A DNA stretch of 64,000 nucleotides from Perilla frutescens. Lineage: Eukaryota; Streptophyta; Magnoliopsida; Lamiales; Lamiaceae. The notes beneath the pieces were generated by a model. The model ran no database searches and was not told the origin of the DNA. It saw only the letters and a list, made by a program, of their open reading frames with translations. Position numbers and translations under genes: made by a program. This document shows, in pieces, positions 22,888 through 34,317 of the stretch (position 1 is the first letter of the stretch; each line of letters begins with the position of its first letter). The stretch is taken from assembly GCA_026008535.1 (NCBI GenBank), contig BRKX01000014.1, positions 18,932,694 through 18,996,693 of the forward strand, given 5' to 3'.

Positions 22888-23695
22888 ATGATACAGTAGA
22901 GCATTGTTCGAGCCAAGAGGTGTGTTCTCAAATTACAAGTAAATTCAGTGCTACAAGTTCTAAACATAAGATTTAGACTGCAGCTGTGAATCAATGTGCA
23001 GCTTTATAGAACATCTAATGATAGTTTATATCAGTTAGTCCCTAGTAAAAAATACAGCACATATTTTGAATGTCAAGACCTGAATGGTGCTTGGGGATCG
23101 GGGTAAAGCACGAGCCAAGAAAGCTTGAATCCAGTCACCAGCCCCACATATATTTTTGTAAAGGTAAGAAAATTCAAGCAGGCTTGAAATAGAGTTTTCA
23201 AAGAGGGGAAATCCATTTTCTCAAGGATGAAAGGATCATCATGATATTCTAACTTTACAGTGTTCCTCCAACTAAACATATGCTTATCCTGTACAGCTGA
23301 TGTCCACCACAGAGAGATGCTCTTGAGTAACATGCAAATGAATTCTCAATAGGGGAAAAGAAGTCTGGTGGATCAGGGGAAATTGGAAATTTATCGTATA
23401 ACAATATGTAAACACTAAACAGAGGATATCAGAAAGTTGGATGGATGTTTTCTGCTGGTTCCTGGATAGTGGTGGTAATCCACAATTCATTTTCACACAT
23501 ATCATTTGAAAATGATTTCCTCAGTCACCAAAATGTAAATGTGATAGGTAGGATAAATGAATTGCAAAGTTTTAGATACAATCACGGTGACTTCTTTTCA
23601 GCTTATGTACAATAAAAGAAATCACAAAATTTGTCATCAACAAGCAAATAGTTCAAATGAACTACGAATAAATATCCCAGAAAATGTTCATGATT
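22888..23695. other. Downstream region of presenilin
   Basis: No identified gene. The part next to 23695 should hold the presenilin 3' untranslated region. A minus-strand reading near 23090-23160 (CGAGDWIQAFLARALPR) looks protein-like but I cannot assign it. Confidence 0.35.
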
Positions 23696-24925
23696 TCAAA
23701 ACATCAATAGGTTCATAGAACATTGTACAACAAAAGCTTCAAGCAACAGCCTAGTCAATAAATAAAATAACACGCCCAGCATGATAGAAAAAGGAAGAGC
23801 AGGTAAAGCCTTTCGATAAAATGCAAGGAGCATCAGAGTTATACCAAGACCAGCTATGATAGCAAGATAGCATGCATAGACTGTCATGAAGTCGTACATA
23901 GCAGCCCGTCCGACTAAAACACTGTAGAAGATAAAATCACCCAGTCCAAGCTTAATTGCACCAGAGGATCCCAACCCAATTCCTTCAAGCGAAAAGTTTT
24001 CACTTGGAACAGCATTTTCTGAAGAATTCATTCGAATATTAATATGTTGTATGAGAGGAGCAGCAAGCTCAGAATCTCCTCCCAATACCCGGCCCTCTTC
24101 AGCATCTACAATATTCCTCTCATTTTCACCAGAGCTAAGCCTTTGATTTTCATCAAAATCACCCCTTTCCTCTCTCCAAACCCTTCTCCTCACCACACCA
24201 CCGTTCTGACCGAAATCACTGATAACTGGTCGTGCCTCGTAAACAAGAGCAGGAATATCCTCATCCCTAGACATAGCAAGCTCTACCAAGAGCCTCAACG
24301 GCCCACCGGGCAACAAAACTGCAGCAAGATCATACAATGCCATAGCAACCAAGAGCACCCAAGTCGTCCATTCGGGCAAAAGTGTAAACCAATAAGCAAC
24401 CAACATCCCAATCACAACCAAGTAAGCTTGAGTAACAAAAATAGCCATCTTTGACATGAACACGGCCAGAACACCAACAACAGTGAAATTATACAAGGCA
24501 ACAGCAAATGTAATGCAATCAATCGGAAAGCTGAAATCTTTGATCAAGAAAAGGGCAATCTCACCACCCATGAATCCCAAAACGAGGAAAGAAGAGAAAC
24601 CCATGTAGTATTTCAAGAACTTCGTGCATCTGAGGTAGAACAAGAGCACCAATAGGAAAGTGACAACCGTCACAACAGCAACGAAGACGAGGGAGTTCAA
24701 GAGGGCACCTTTGAGCTTATCCCAGATGGAGTCCGAGCTGTTCTCAGTGTACGCTATGGTGGCCATGGTTGCAAACGAAACGACGTCGTTTGAAGAGGAA
24801 CCCTCATTGAGAATAGATACAAGAATCACAACCAATAGCATACATATTGAAACTGGGGTTACGATTCTGATGATTTCTTCGCCGCATGTTTCAAGAATTG
24901 TTTTGGGTCTGGGATCTTGCTCCAT
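23696..24925 (-). CDS. PSEN: Presenilin, catalytic subunit of gamma-secretase
   Basis: A 409-residue intronless frame, as expected for plant presenilins. Presenilin is an aspartyl protease that cuts within membranes, working with nicastrin, APH-1 and PEN-2 in endomembranes. The sequence shows about nine hydrophobic segments. The two catalytic aspartates sit in LYDLA (D199) and in GLGDF (D330), and the PALP motif needed for the active site is at 375-378. The loop between them (about 215-320) is hydrophilic and variable, as is usual, and includes the endoproteolysis region. All key residues are present, so the gene looks functional. A copia element lies 152 bp upstream of its start codon. Confidence 0.95.
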   Translation of the reverse strand: MEQDPRPKTILETCGEEIIRIVTPVSICMLLVVILVSILNEGSSSNDVVSFATMATIAYTENSSDSIWDKLKGALLNSLVFVAVVTVVTFLLVLLFYLRCTKFLKYYMGFSSFLVLGFMGGEIALFLIKDFSFPIDCITFAVALYNFTVVGVLAVFMSKMAIFVTQAYLVVIGMLVAYWFTLLPEWTTWVLLVAMALYDLAAVLLPGGPLRLLVELAMSRDEDIPALVYEARPVISDFGQNGGVVRRRVWREERGDFDENQRLSSGENERNIVDAEEGRVLGGDSELAAPLIQHINIRMNSSENAVPSENFSLEGIGLGSSGAIKLGLGDFIFYSVLVGRAAMYDFMTVYACYLAIIAGLGITLMLLAFYRKALPALPFSIMLGVLFYLLTRLLLEAFVVQCSMNLLMF

Positions 24926-25077
24926 TTTGGATCGAAATTTGCTTAATTTAGGGGGAGTGAGAGTGATGATGAAGCGTCGATTTCCAGAAATCCAACCAGA
25001 TTTTATGGAGCCCCAAACGCGTCCTTACTGCGTCTCGAGATTCTCCATTAACCTCCAAGGTTTATTCGGACTCGAAT
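24926..25077 (-). promoter_or_regulatory. Presenilin proximal promoter and leader, cut short by a copia insertion
   Basis: Only 152 bp separate the presenilin ATG from the 5' LTR of the copia element. The native upstream DNA resumes at 31008, and 23 bp further the Mutator-like element begins. Any core promoter beyond 152 bp therefore lies in LTR sequence. This is a positional inference; no expression signal is claimed. Confidence 0.5.
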
Positions 25078-25653
25078 TGTTAGTTATATTGGTCCAACCT
25101 ATTTTGTTCTGGGCCTTGTCTCCTGGCCCATTACCCTGGCGGCTCTGCTATCTTCTCGGCCCACTTGAGTATTGTCCTATCACTACTTGTATTAGTTTAA
25201 CCTAATATTAATGGAACTCTCTAATCTGCGCCGCTCTCACTCTCTCTCTCTCTTAGCAAACCTTAGATCTAAGCTTTGTGCTTGATCGTGTTCTCTCTCC
25301 CTTCTCCGGCTACTTCCTCCGGGAACCTTGTATCTCTGTGATACCGTAGCCTTGCCGGAGTGTCAGCGGTTGAGTGACGAGGGGCTTGCCGAGTAGGTCA
25401 GTGGGGCTGCCGATTTTGGGTCGGTCTCCGATCACCTTTGTGGTGATCCTTTGAGGCTTTGTGTGTTTCGGTCATCTGTGAGGAGCTCCGGTAACTTGTG
25501 GGTTACCTGAGCCAATAATCGATCTCTCCTTCCCTCTTTATCTGCTTCCTCTACAGTTAGCTAGAAAGAGGTGTTGCCTGAGCAATGTGTGGTGACGGCT
25601 GCGCCCGGTGAAGTCAGTGGAAGTGAACCCTTGACGGCTATTGTTACCCTACA
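25078..25653 (+). repeat. 5' LTR of the copia element
   Basis: Starts TGTTAG and ends CTACA, 576 bp, matching the 3' LTR over its whole length. It contains CT-rich repeats near 25232-25253. Confidence 0.93.
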
Positions 25654-25654
25654 G

Positions 25655-25666
25655 TGGTATCAGAGC
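25655..25666 (+). other. Primer-binding site for initiator tRNA-Met
   Basis: TGGTATCAGAGC, one base after the LTR, is complementary to the 3' end of plant initiator methionine tRNA, the usual minus-strand primer of copia elements. Confidence 0.93.
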
Positions 25667-26224
25667 CCTTGGGTTTCCGTCGAGGGCACCCACTGCCACC
25701 GCACCATCGCCATCCCTCCGCCCTTTGTGGCCGAGCCGTTCCCCGGCTCTTGGAGCCTCCGAAAAGGTAAGACGACAACCCTCCCTAGGGTTTCCGCTCA
25801 GGTAAAGCGGCGAAACCTCCCAGTTTTACTTTCTTAGTCTCTGCCCCTTTGAAAAGGGCGACTAGGCTTGGGATTGCTTGCTGGTATAGATGTCCTAGGG
25901 CCCCTTGAGTCTCTGTGGCTTCCTTTCTTTGGGTATCTCTTCTGATCCTTGGCTGCTTCCGCTTTAACTCTCTGTTTCTGCTTTATCTGTTGCTTGCTTT
26001 GTGCTTAGCCTGCCGTTTTTGCTCGTTTTCTGTGTGATTTACCCCTTCCCCTTGATAAAAGGCCCTGAGTGAACCCCTGCACAGCAGATCAATCTGCCCC
26101 GTGAACTTGGCTCTCCTCAGCCTGTCTCGTGATGCGTGCTTGCCTGATTTTCCGCCTGTAAAAAGGCTCTTATTTATACTCTTTGTGCGTGTGTCCCTAA
26201 TTCGTGTTGTTTTTTGTGTTTACA
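25667..26224 (+). other. Copia leader region
   Basis: About 560 bp between primer-binding site and gag. Nothing coding is convincing; packaging signals are normally found here in LTR elements. An ORF at 25571-25837 merely overlaps the LTR border. Confidence 0.5.
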
Positions 26225-29200
26225 ATGAGTTCTAACATGCATAATCCTCCCTTTGATGGAAAATCTGATTTTCAAATTTGGAAAAAGAAAATGGAGTGTG
26301 TTCTTGTTCATCTTAACACTGACCTAGCCATTGAGATTGGCTGTCCCAGTGATGTCACTGATAAAGACAGGATAAAAATGAACAAAAATGTTGTGGCTTC
26401 CATCTTGTTAAACCTGACTGACTCTGTGCTCAGAAAGGTTGTTCACTTGAATTGTGCTAAAGAAATATGGGAAAAATTGCATGAGTTATATGCTGAAAGA
26501 AATATAACTGATTTAATTCACCTGCAAGGAAAATTTTTTAGTTTTAAAATTGATCCCTCTAAAGATATGGATTTAAGTTTGGATGAGTTTAATAAACTCA
26601 TTCAAGACATGAAAATTGTTGGAGATAAGCATATTGATGAATATACTGCTTCTGTGCTTCTAAATGCAATTCCAGATAGTTATAATGATGTGAAATCTGC
26701 CATAAAGTATAGCAGAGATGCTATAACCTATGATATAATATGTACTGCTTTGAAAGCCAAAGGGAAAGACATGAAATATGGTAGTAGTAGTTCTGGTGGG
26801 GAAATTCACCATGTTAGGGGGAGAACTCCTACAAAACATGGTGAAAATGACAGAAAAAATAAGGCTAGATCTAAAAGTAGATCTAATAAACAATACATGA
26901 AAGGTAAAATCTGCTATAACTGTCAAGAATCTGGGCATTTTGCCAAAACTTGCACCAACCCTAAAAAGAAAAGGGAAAAACAAGGAACTAATGATAACAA
27001 AACTGATCATGCCAACTCTGTTATGTGTCCTTCTGATAACTATGATTCTGATGTATACATGGTCTCTTTTGATGTTGATATCAACTCTGTGGCTAATCAG
27101 TGTGATGAAGGAGAATGGCTCATTGATTCTAGGTGTTCCTTTCACATTTCCCCTTTCAGTCAACTGTTTTCTTCCATCTCCCCTGTCCAAAATTCTTTTG
27201 TCAAACTTGCTGATGGGAGAAAACTGAAGGTTATGGGTGTTGGCAATATATGCCTGAAATTTTCTTGTGGTTCTATTTTGACTTTGTCAAATGTGAGATT
27301 TGTTCCTGAATTGAGTTTTAATTTAATGTCATGCACTGCCCTTGAAGACTCTGGTCTTGAAGGGAAGTGGGGTGGTGGTGCCATGAAAATTTTGAAAGGA
27401 AACCTTGTTTTGTTCAAAGCCCTCAGAAAAAATAATTTGTATTTTGTATCTGCTACTATTGATGCTTTTGTGAGTTCAGTTACTTCTGATGTTACTGGTT
27501 TGTGGCATGTTAGGTTAGGACACTTGAGTAACAAGGGTCTTGAATGCTTGTCTAAATCTGGAGTTTTTGGAAAAGATGCTGTCTCTAAGCTTCCCTTCTG
27601 TGATACTTGTGTGCTTGGTAAGCAGCATAAAGTTAGCTTTCCTGTTAATCCTGCTCCTAATGTGCCTAAATCTGTTGATGTGCTTGAATATCTTCATGCT
27701 GATGTGTGGGAACCTTCCAAGGATCCTACACATGGTGGAAATGTGTATTTTCTTTCTATTATTGATGATTTTTCTAGAAAGGTGTGGGTCTTTCTCATGA
27801 AAAACAAATCTGATGTGTTTGATAAGTTTAAAAATTTCAAAACTTGTGTTGAAAATCAAACTGGAAAGAAAATAAAAACCCTAAGAACTGATAATGGCCT
27901 GGAATTTTGCAACTCTGCTATGGATTCTCTTTGTGTTGAATCTGGTATTAAAAGACACAAGTCTGTGCCTTATACTCCTCAGCAAAATGAAGTTGCTGAG
28001 AGGATGAATAGAACCTTGCTTGACAAGGTTAGATGTTTGCTTACTTCTTCTCGCCTTGGAAAAAAATTTGGGGTGAAGCTGTCTTAACAGCAGCCTATTT
28101 GGTAAATAGGTCACCCTCTGTCCCTTTGCTTGGTAAATGCCCTGAGTCTATTTTTTCAAATAAACCTGTTGACTTGTCTAACCTAAAGGTGTTTGGTTGT
28201 GCTGTTTTTGTGCATGTCAAAGGTGACAAGTTAGAGCCTAGATCCAAGAAGTGTATCTTCTTGGGCTACCCAGATGGGGTAAAAGGCTATAGACTGTGGG
28301 ACAGATCTGTCCCTGGGTACAAAGCCATTACCAGCAGAGATGTTGTGTTTAATGAATGTGATTTTCCTTGCTTACCTGCTCCTTTATCTGTATCTGAATC
28401 TCCTCTTGATACTACTCCAATTAAGGTAGAGTCCTTGCCTAATAAAGATGTAACCTTACTTGTTGAGCATGATAATGAAGAACCAAATGATTCTCCTAAT
28501 GAAGAAGTTGATAATAATGAGTCTGAAGACTTGCATGATTACCAACTGGTTAGGGATAGAGCTAGGAGGAATGTGAGAAAGCCTCCTAGGTTTGATGATT
28601 ATGAAATGTCCTTTCTTGCTTTTAATGTATTTAATTGCATGGAAGATGATGAACCCCTAACTTACAAAGAAGCTTTAAAGTCTGTTGATTCTGAAAAATG
28701 GTTGAATGCAATGAAATGTGAAATGAAGTCCTTGCATGATAATAAAACCTGGATACTTGTTAAAAGACCTGCTAATACCTCTGTGGCTGAGTGTAAATGG
28801 CTTTTTAAACTTAAAAAAGAATCTGAATCTGTTAGATACAAAGCTAGGTTAGTGGCTAAGGGTTTTACTCAAAAAGAGGGGATAGATTACAATGAAATCT
28901 TTGCCCCTGTTGTCAAATTCACCACTGTGAGAATAATGCTTGCTTTAGTTGCTCAGTTTGACTGGAAATTAAAACAAATGGATGTTACAACTGCTTTTTT
29001 GCATGGTGATTTGGATAACAATATCTATATGAGACAGCCTGAAGGCTTTGTTGATTCTGAAAAACCAGAGCATGTTTGTTTGCTTAGGAAAGCTCTTTAT
29101 GGGCTGAAACAATCTCATAGGCAATGGAATATTAAATTTGACCAATGCATGCAGTCTCTTGATTTCAAGAAATCTGATTTTGATCACTGCTTGTACTACA

Positions 29201-30207
29201 AATGTGACAATAATATTCCCATGTTTCTGCTCTTATATGTTGATGATATGTTGCTGATTAGTCCTAAACTTGAGTCAATTAAGCATGTTCAAAATAAACT
29301 TTGTGAGAATTTTGACATGAAAGATTTAGGAGATGCAAAGAAGATTCTTGGCATGCATATCATTAGAAATAGGAAGTCCTCCACTCTGGTCTTGAATCAA
29401 TCTGATTATGTGAAAAAGGTTTTGAGTAAATTCTCCATGCACAACGCTAAACGTGTGAATGTACCTCTTGTTGTTCACTTCAACTTAAGTAAAAACATGT
29501 GCCCCTCTTCTGAGTCTGAAATTGATGAAATGAAATGTGTGCCTTATGCTAATGCAATTGGATCAGTTATGTATCTCATGATTAGTACTAGGCCTGATAT
29601 TGCTTACTCTGTTAGTTGTCTTAGTAGGTACATGTCTAACCCAGGAAAACCTCACTGGGAAGCCTTGAAATGGCTTCTCAGGTATGTGAAATCCACTGAG
29701 AAATGTGGTCTGACTTTTTCTAAGTCAGCTGATGGTTTGAAACTTGCTGGTTATGTGGATTCTAATTATACAAATGATAGGGATAATAGAAAGTCCACAA
29801 CCTCTTATGTGTTTACTTTGTGTGGTGGCTGCATTAGTTGGAAATCTCAACTCCAACACATTGTTGTTTTGTCTACTACTGAATCTGAGTATGTGGCTGC
29901 AACTAAAGCTTTTAAGGAAGCTATATGGTTGAATGGTTTACCATTTGAAATTGGTTTTCTGGATAAATCCCCCATTGTATTTTCTGATAGTCAATCTGTC
30001 ATACAATTATGCAAAAACCCTGTCTTCCATGATAGAACTAAACACATCGATGTTAGGTTTCATTTCATTCATGACATTGTTGAAAAAGGTGAAATTTTAC
30101 TTGACAAGATCCATACATATTACAACCCAGCTGATATGGGTACCAAATGTCTTCCAGTTGAAAAGCTAAGGCTGTGCATGAAAATTCTTAAGTTTGATCT
30201 TGGTTGA
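26225..30207 (+). pseudogene. Copia gag-pol polyprotein, one frameshift
   Basis: Gag begins MSSNMHNPPFDGKSDFQIW, with a CCHC knuckle (CYNCQESGHFAKTC) near residue 230. The protease motif reads D301-S302-R303 where copia proteases have DSG, a likely inactivating change. Integrase shows the HHCC finger (27503-27615), then the catalytic aspartates in HADVW (27694) and TDNG (27890) and the glutamate in NEVAERMNRT. A frameshift lies at the A7-T3-G4 run, 28060-28073, so the first frame stops at 28087 and the rest continues in another frame. Reverse transcriptase has YVDD at 29236; RNase H has YVDSNYTND (29752) and TTESEYVA. The last frame ends at 30207. Products normally build the particle and copy and integrate the element; this copy would make a truncated polyprotein. 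Confidence 0.9.
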
Positions 30208-30419
30208 ATTTCTTCTTTTGCTGTAATATTTATGTTCCTTACCCTCCTGTTTTTCCTCTGTTATTCTCAGGTTAAGTTGGGTTGGCTTATGTGGCTAGGA
30301 TTTGCTTTGTGCTCTCCTCCACAGCTTCTTCTTTGTCTTTGTGATTTAGAAGAAGTAAAAAGAAATGGCAATGATGATACCCCTCGGACTCCTCTGATGA
30401 CTGTTGATGTACTTGGGCC

Positions 30420-30431
30420 AAAGGTGGAGAT
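30420..30431 (+). other. Copia polypurine tract
   Basis: AAAGGTGGAGAT immediately precedes the TG of the 3' LTR, the expected plus-strand primer. Confidence 0.85.
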
Positions 30432-31007
30432 TGTTAGTTATATTGGCCCAACCTATTTTGTTCTGGGCCTTGTCTCTTGGCCCATTACCCTGGCGGCCCT
30501 GCTCTCTTCTCGGCCCACTTGAGTGTTGCCCTATCACTACTTGTATTAGCTTAACTTAATACTAATGGAACTCTCTAATCTGCGCCGCTCTCACTCTCTC
30601 TCTCTCTTAGCAAACCTTAGATCTAAGCTTTGTGCTTGATCATGTTCTCTCTCCCTTCTCCGGCTATTTCCTCCGGGAATCTTGTATCTCTGTGATACCG
30701 TAGCCTTGCCGGAGTGTCAGCGGTTTAGTGACGAGGGGCTTGCCGAGTAGGTCAGTGGGGCTGCCGGTTTTAGGTCGGTCTCCGATCACCTCTGTGGTGA
30801 TCCTTTGAGGCTCTCTGTGTTTCGGTCATCTGTGAGGAGCTCCGGTAACTTGTGGGTTACCTGAGCCAATAATCGATCTCTCCTTTCCTCTTTATCTGCT
30901 TCTTCTACAGTTAGCTAGAAAGAGGTGTTGTCTGAGCAACGTGTGGTGACGGTTGCGCCCGGTGAAGTCAGTGGAAGTGAACCCTTGACGGCTATTGTTA
31001 CCCTACA
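30432..31007 (+). repeat. 3' LTR of the copia element
   Basis: 576 bp, same ends as the 5' LTR, about 4 percent different by eye count. It is followed by the CGAAT target duplication. Confidence 0.93.
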
Positions 31008-31280
31008 CGAATGATGATAAATATGATAAATAAGGAGAAAATTACAAAACTAGTCCACAGGACATGTGTCTTTTCAAAAGTGGTCTTAATACTTGTATTT
31101 ATAATTCCAATACTTGTAAAATTGGTCTCGTGTAACATAAAATTGCACAAATAGTACCAAAACTCTAACATCTTCGTCAATAGTTAACGTTTGCCTATTA
31201 CGTGAGCTGCACATGTTTTCTCAAATTTTCTAATCTATCCCTCAATTGAAAAAATTCAGCTCCCACAACTAAATTTAACT

Positions 31281-31551
31281 CTCGTCTGCTCTCTCCTCAG
31301 CCTTCTGATGGTGCTCCTCACAGTCACGTCACTAGCAGTGTTCAAGGTGTAAGCACCGCTTTCACTTTGCCACAGTCCTTGCATCCCCAAATGCCAACAA
31401 CCTTTCTCTTCACCGCATACTTCCCACAGAACTCACATAAGTACTTGTTGTGTTGACTAACTTCCATCTTCTTAATCTGCTTCCTCAAACTAGCACCATA
31501 TCTGGTACCATATTTCCCAACGACCCCAACCTTTTTGGTTCTCTTGGCCAT
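31281..31551 (-). pseudogene. RPL37A: Ribosomal protein eL43 (RPL37A) pseudogene inside a MULE
   Basis: From ATG at 31551 the frame reads MAKRTKKVGVVGKYGTRYGA and retains the four zinc-binding cysteines (CEFC and CKDC). After KVKA, at about 31353, a deletion shifts the frame; the rest of the protein continues in a second frame (TLNTAS, STIRRLR) to about 31281, so nearly the full 92-residue protein is represented. The functional protein is part of the 60S ribosomal subunit. The coding sequence has no introns here, whereas plant RPL37A genes are normally interrupted by introns as far as I know, suggesting a processed copy or capture from cDNA. No poly(A) tail is seen. Confidence 0.85.
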
Positions 31552-31856
31552 CGTATATCAGTGAGCGGGGCAACGCGATGAGCAATGGCTCCAACAAGCA
31601 AAAACCATAAGTTCAGCTGCGCAAAAAGAAACAAATTGAAGAAATATCATGAAAGGTTTTTCAACCGAACAACACCCAGATTACCGTTAGTCCCCACTTT
31701 TCTTTGATTTTTCTGTAATCGTTTGGGATTTGGCTCGATTCTAATCATGAATTAATTTGACTTGAATTTTGATTGAAAATTGAAACTAGATCAATTAGTT
31801 GTTAAGATAGATGGAGTTTTCATTTATGTTCTTACAAAATATGAAATGTAGTTGAT

Positions 31857-32545
31857 ATGCACATAAGATGTTCAATCATTTTCCTAAGAGATGTACTTGA
31901 ATTTCTTCGGCTTCTTGCAAAATACAAGCATTCTTGCCCCGAAGTCTGCACAAGACAATACAAAGTGTCTAATGCAAAATCAGGGTGGTTGGCTCAAAAA
32001 TATGAGAAATCATTCAGATGTGATCCCAAAAGAACTGTGAAGGGTTTTAGGAGCACTGCAAATGAGTGAGTTGAAGATCTATATTTCACCTCACCAAGCT
32101 TTTAGAACAAAACAAAAACTTTAAAGCTCATAGAAAGGGACAGTAGTGAACAATACTCAAAGCTTTATGATTATGTTGAAGCATTAAGAGAGAATAATCC
32201 AGGCATTACCATTATTCTACAAATTGACAATACAGCCACTGTGAATAGTTTTAAGAGATTTTATGTATGTTTGCATGCTCTAAAAAATGGATTTATGTCA
32301 GGGTGTAGACCATTGATAGGTGTAGATGGTTGTCACCTAAAAGGATTATCAGCGGGTGTTCTTTTGACTGCAGTGTGTATGGATCCCAATAATGATTCAT
32401 ATCCTCTTGTATATGCAGTAGTTGGTACAGAAAATAGAGATTCTTGGGAGTGGTTTTTGCAGCTTTTGAATGAGGACTTGATGATTGAGAGAAAAGATGC
32501 ATACACCTTCATGTCAGATAAATAAAAAGGATTGATTAGGGCATA
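31857..32545 (+). pseudogene. MULE transposase remnant
   Basis: Translation gives SGWLAQKYEKSFRCDPKRT (31977-32035) and then CRPLIGVDGCHLKG, LLTAVCMDPNNDSYPLVYAV and DSWEWFLQLLNEDL (32304-32480). This is the conserved MULE catalytic core, with the first aspartate in GVDGCH. Stops at 32068, 32103 and 32523 and loss of both ends show it is inactive. Intact relatives cut and paste MULEs. Confidence 0.82.
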
Positions 32546-32974
32546 TGACAACACAAGTTGTGCAAGGTAAAGAGATAACACAACAGGAATATCCTACCTT
32601 GAGCCAAGAAAATGATGTTATGCTGGACTTTATAGAAAATCTTGAAGAAATTAATAACAGTTCTAAATTGAGTTCGAGCAACAAGCCAAGTACTCTGCAA
32701 GAAAGACAACCACTTGTAAGTCTATTATCAAGTTTTATTATTCTGATTAATGTATAATACTTGATATTTTTTAAATATTTATATATTTGTTAGGAAAAAA
32801 AGACCGTTTGTTGCTAACAAGGGAACAAGAAGTCTGAGTCAGCTTAAGTTAGGAACTTATTCGATTTCCACCTCAATCAATTATGCACAATAATGGCATA
32901 TGGGTGTTCAGATTAGGGGTCTTTCTCCATTAAGTTTTCATCCACAACATTATGTTGGTGCTTCAGTTGGTGTT

Positions 32975-32978
<4 letters not shown>

Positions 32979-33021
<43 letters not shown>
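32979..33021 (+). repeat. (GA)n microsatellite
   Basis: About 20 uninterrupted GA units lie inside the MULE. Confidence 0.9.
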
Positions 33022-33025
<4 letters not shown>

Positions 33026-33331
33026 CACTAAAGATAGAAAAAAGTTTGTCACACTTTCAAACTTGAAAGTTGCATTTGCATCAACAAGGGGAAAAATGAG
33101 CAAGATCGATGGTATTGTCGGTAAGAAGAATGATTGAATGACTTAGAATTATTCCTTCTAATATTAAGATTTTTTGTCCATCTTAAGAAAATTTCGAATT
33201 ACAATTCCTATGGGACCAAATTAGCATGTAAACTTAACAGAAAACGTAATTGTGGGACCAATTTTGCAAGTATTGGGACACTTTTGAAGAGACACATGTC
33301 CTGTGGGACTAGAAATTTTTTCATAAGTAAG

Positions 33332-34317
33332 TGCAAAATTTTTGAAGTAATATTCTTATGAAACATAAATGAACCTTGTAAATATATATACTAATATAAA
33401 TATATATTTTGTAACGCTCCAGTCTCGAAAGAATAGTGATAAGGGACCAGTGCGCTTCTGGTGGAAGGGGGAAGGGGTCGTTGCATAAAGACAATGATAT
33501 AAGTGGGTTAGTGCCTCAATCATCCAGGAAACATAACATCTATAACTCTAATAGAACCACGCACTAAGGCGTTCAGAAGGAACTTGAATGAATTATCAAT
33601 CATCAAAGGGAACTTATCCCACCAATCAATTGTAAAGACATATCTCAACAATATGTACAAATCATAATATGATTTGAACAATTAAAGACAAGCTATATCA
33701 GAGTAAACGGAACAAGCGCAGAGCATCTTTATTAAACTTAAGCAAATTATTTCAAACTACATTGTTTTAAAGTATTTAGGATCTCTAAACAACACAAAAA
33801 AAAAGCAAGCATATAACAAAAAGCTAGCCCTTACCTTAGCTCTGTCATTTTCCAGCCTGTCTCTCAACCTGAAAATGTGTAGAAAGATTTAGGCTGAGTA
33901 CTAGTGTGCCCAGTGGGAAATTTTAATAACCAGTTCAAAATCATTTTATAAATATGAATATTGTATCCACACAAGTATAACAATGAAAATGTTTTAAATC
34001 TAAAAAAACATTTCATGTATACAAAGCTTCTTTTAACCTTATTTGCACGTTCTATCTCAACTGTCCCTTCCTACAATGTCTTCACTTATATACACATCAT
34101 CCAGCCCAACTGTCCAATAAAAGATAGTGTATACGGTCCCAAAGTTTTAAAGGATCCGAACTCAAGTCTAGTTAAGCATTCAATGTTTTCGTAGGATATT
34201 GGTGAACGCAAACAGTGAGCTAAACATTTTGATATAGATACTCATGTTTCACAGTTGATAGATAGTTGAGCTTAATAGCCGAACGAAATTTGAGAAAGAT
34301 ATATATATATATATATA
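33332..34317 (-). other. Possible LTR remnant, minus orientation
   Basis: The edge at 33411-33420 reads TGTAACGCTC, the complement of the GAGCGTTACA end found on many plant Ty3 LTRs, and around 33890-33920 a GTACTAGTGTGCCCAGTG block resembles such elements. No matching partner or target duplication is present in the window, so this is a weak call. No gene is seen. A TA tract lies at 34299-34317. Confidence 0.3.

Larger units (their letters stand above)
25078..31007 (+). mobile_element. Full-length Ty1/copia retrotransposon, 5.93 kb
   Basis: Two 576 bp LTRs flank a primer-binding site, a gag-pol frame and a polypurine tract, all in plus orientation. The 5 bp flanks are identical: CGAAT at 25073-25077 and at 31008-31012. 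By eye the LTRs differ at about 23 positions with no indels, nearly all transitions. Order of domains (Gag, protease, integrase, reverse transcriptase, RNase H) is that of Ty1/copia. The polyprotein frame is broken once and the protease motif is altered, so the copy is probably not autonomous. I do not assign the lineage. Confidence 0.95.
31035..33322. mobile_element. Mutator-like element (MULE) carrying a ribosomal protein pseudogene
   Basis: Long imperfect terminal inverted repeats of about 95 bp are seen: the left end contains CTAGTCCACAGGACATGTGT and CTTTTCAAAAGTGG, and the right end (about 33225-33322) is its complement with small changes. The flanks ATAAATAAG (31026-31034) and ATAAGTAAG (33323-33331) are a 9 bp target duplication with one mismatch, typical of MULEs. 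The interior contains an RPL37A pseudogene on the minus strand and remains of a MULE transposase on the plus strand. Capture of host gene pieces is the definition of Pack-MULEs, although those usually lack transposase. The element was already present when the copia element inserted beside it, or vice versa; the order cannot be told. Confidence 0.78.

Noticed and set aside
22782..22976. 64-codon ORF
   Set aside because: Produced by GCCTCA repeats at the end of a MITE-like element.
24660..25205. 181-codon plus-strand ORF
   Set aside because: Antisense of the presenilin start running into the copia LTR; low-complexity translation.
26660..27190. 176-codon minus-strand ORF and similar frames within the copia element
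   Set aside because: Shadows of gag-pol; the sense strand has all retroviral-type motifs.
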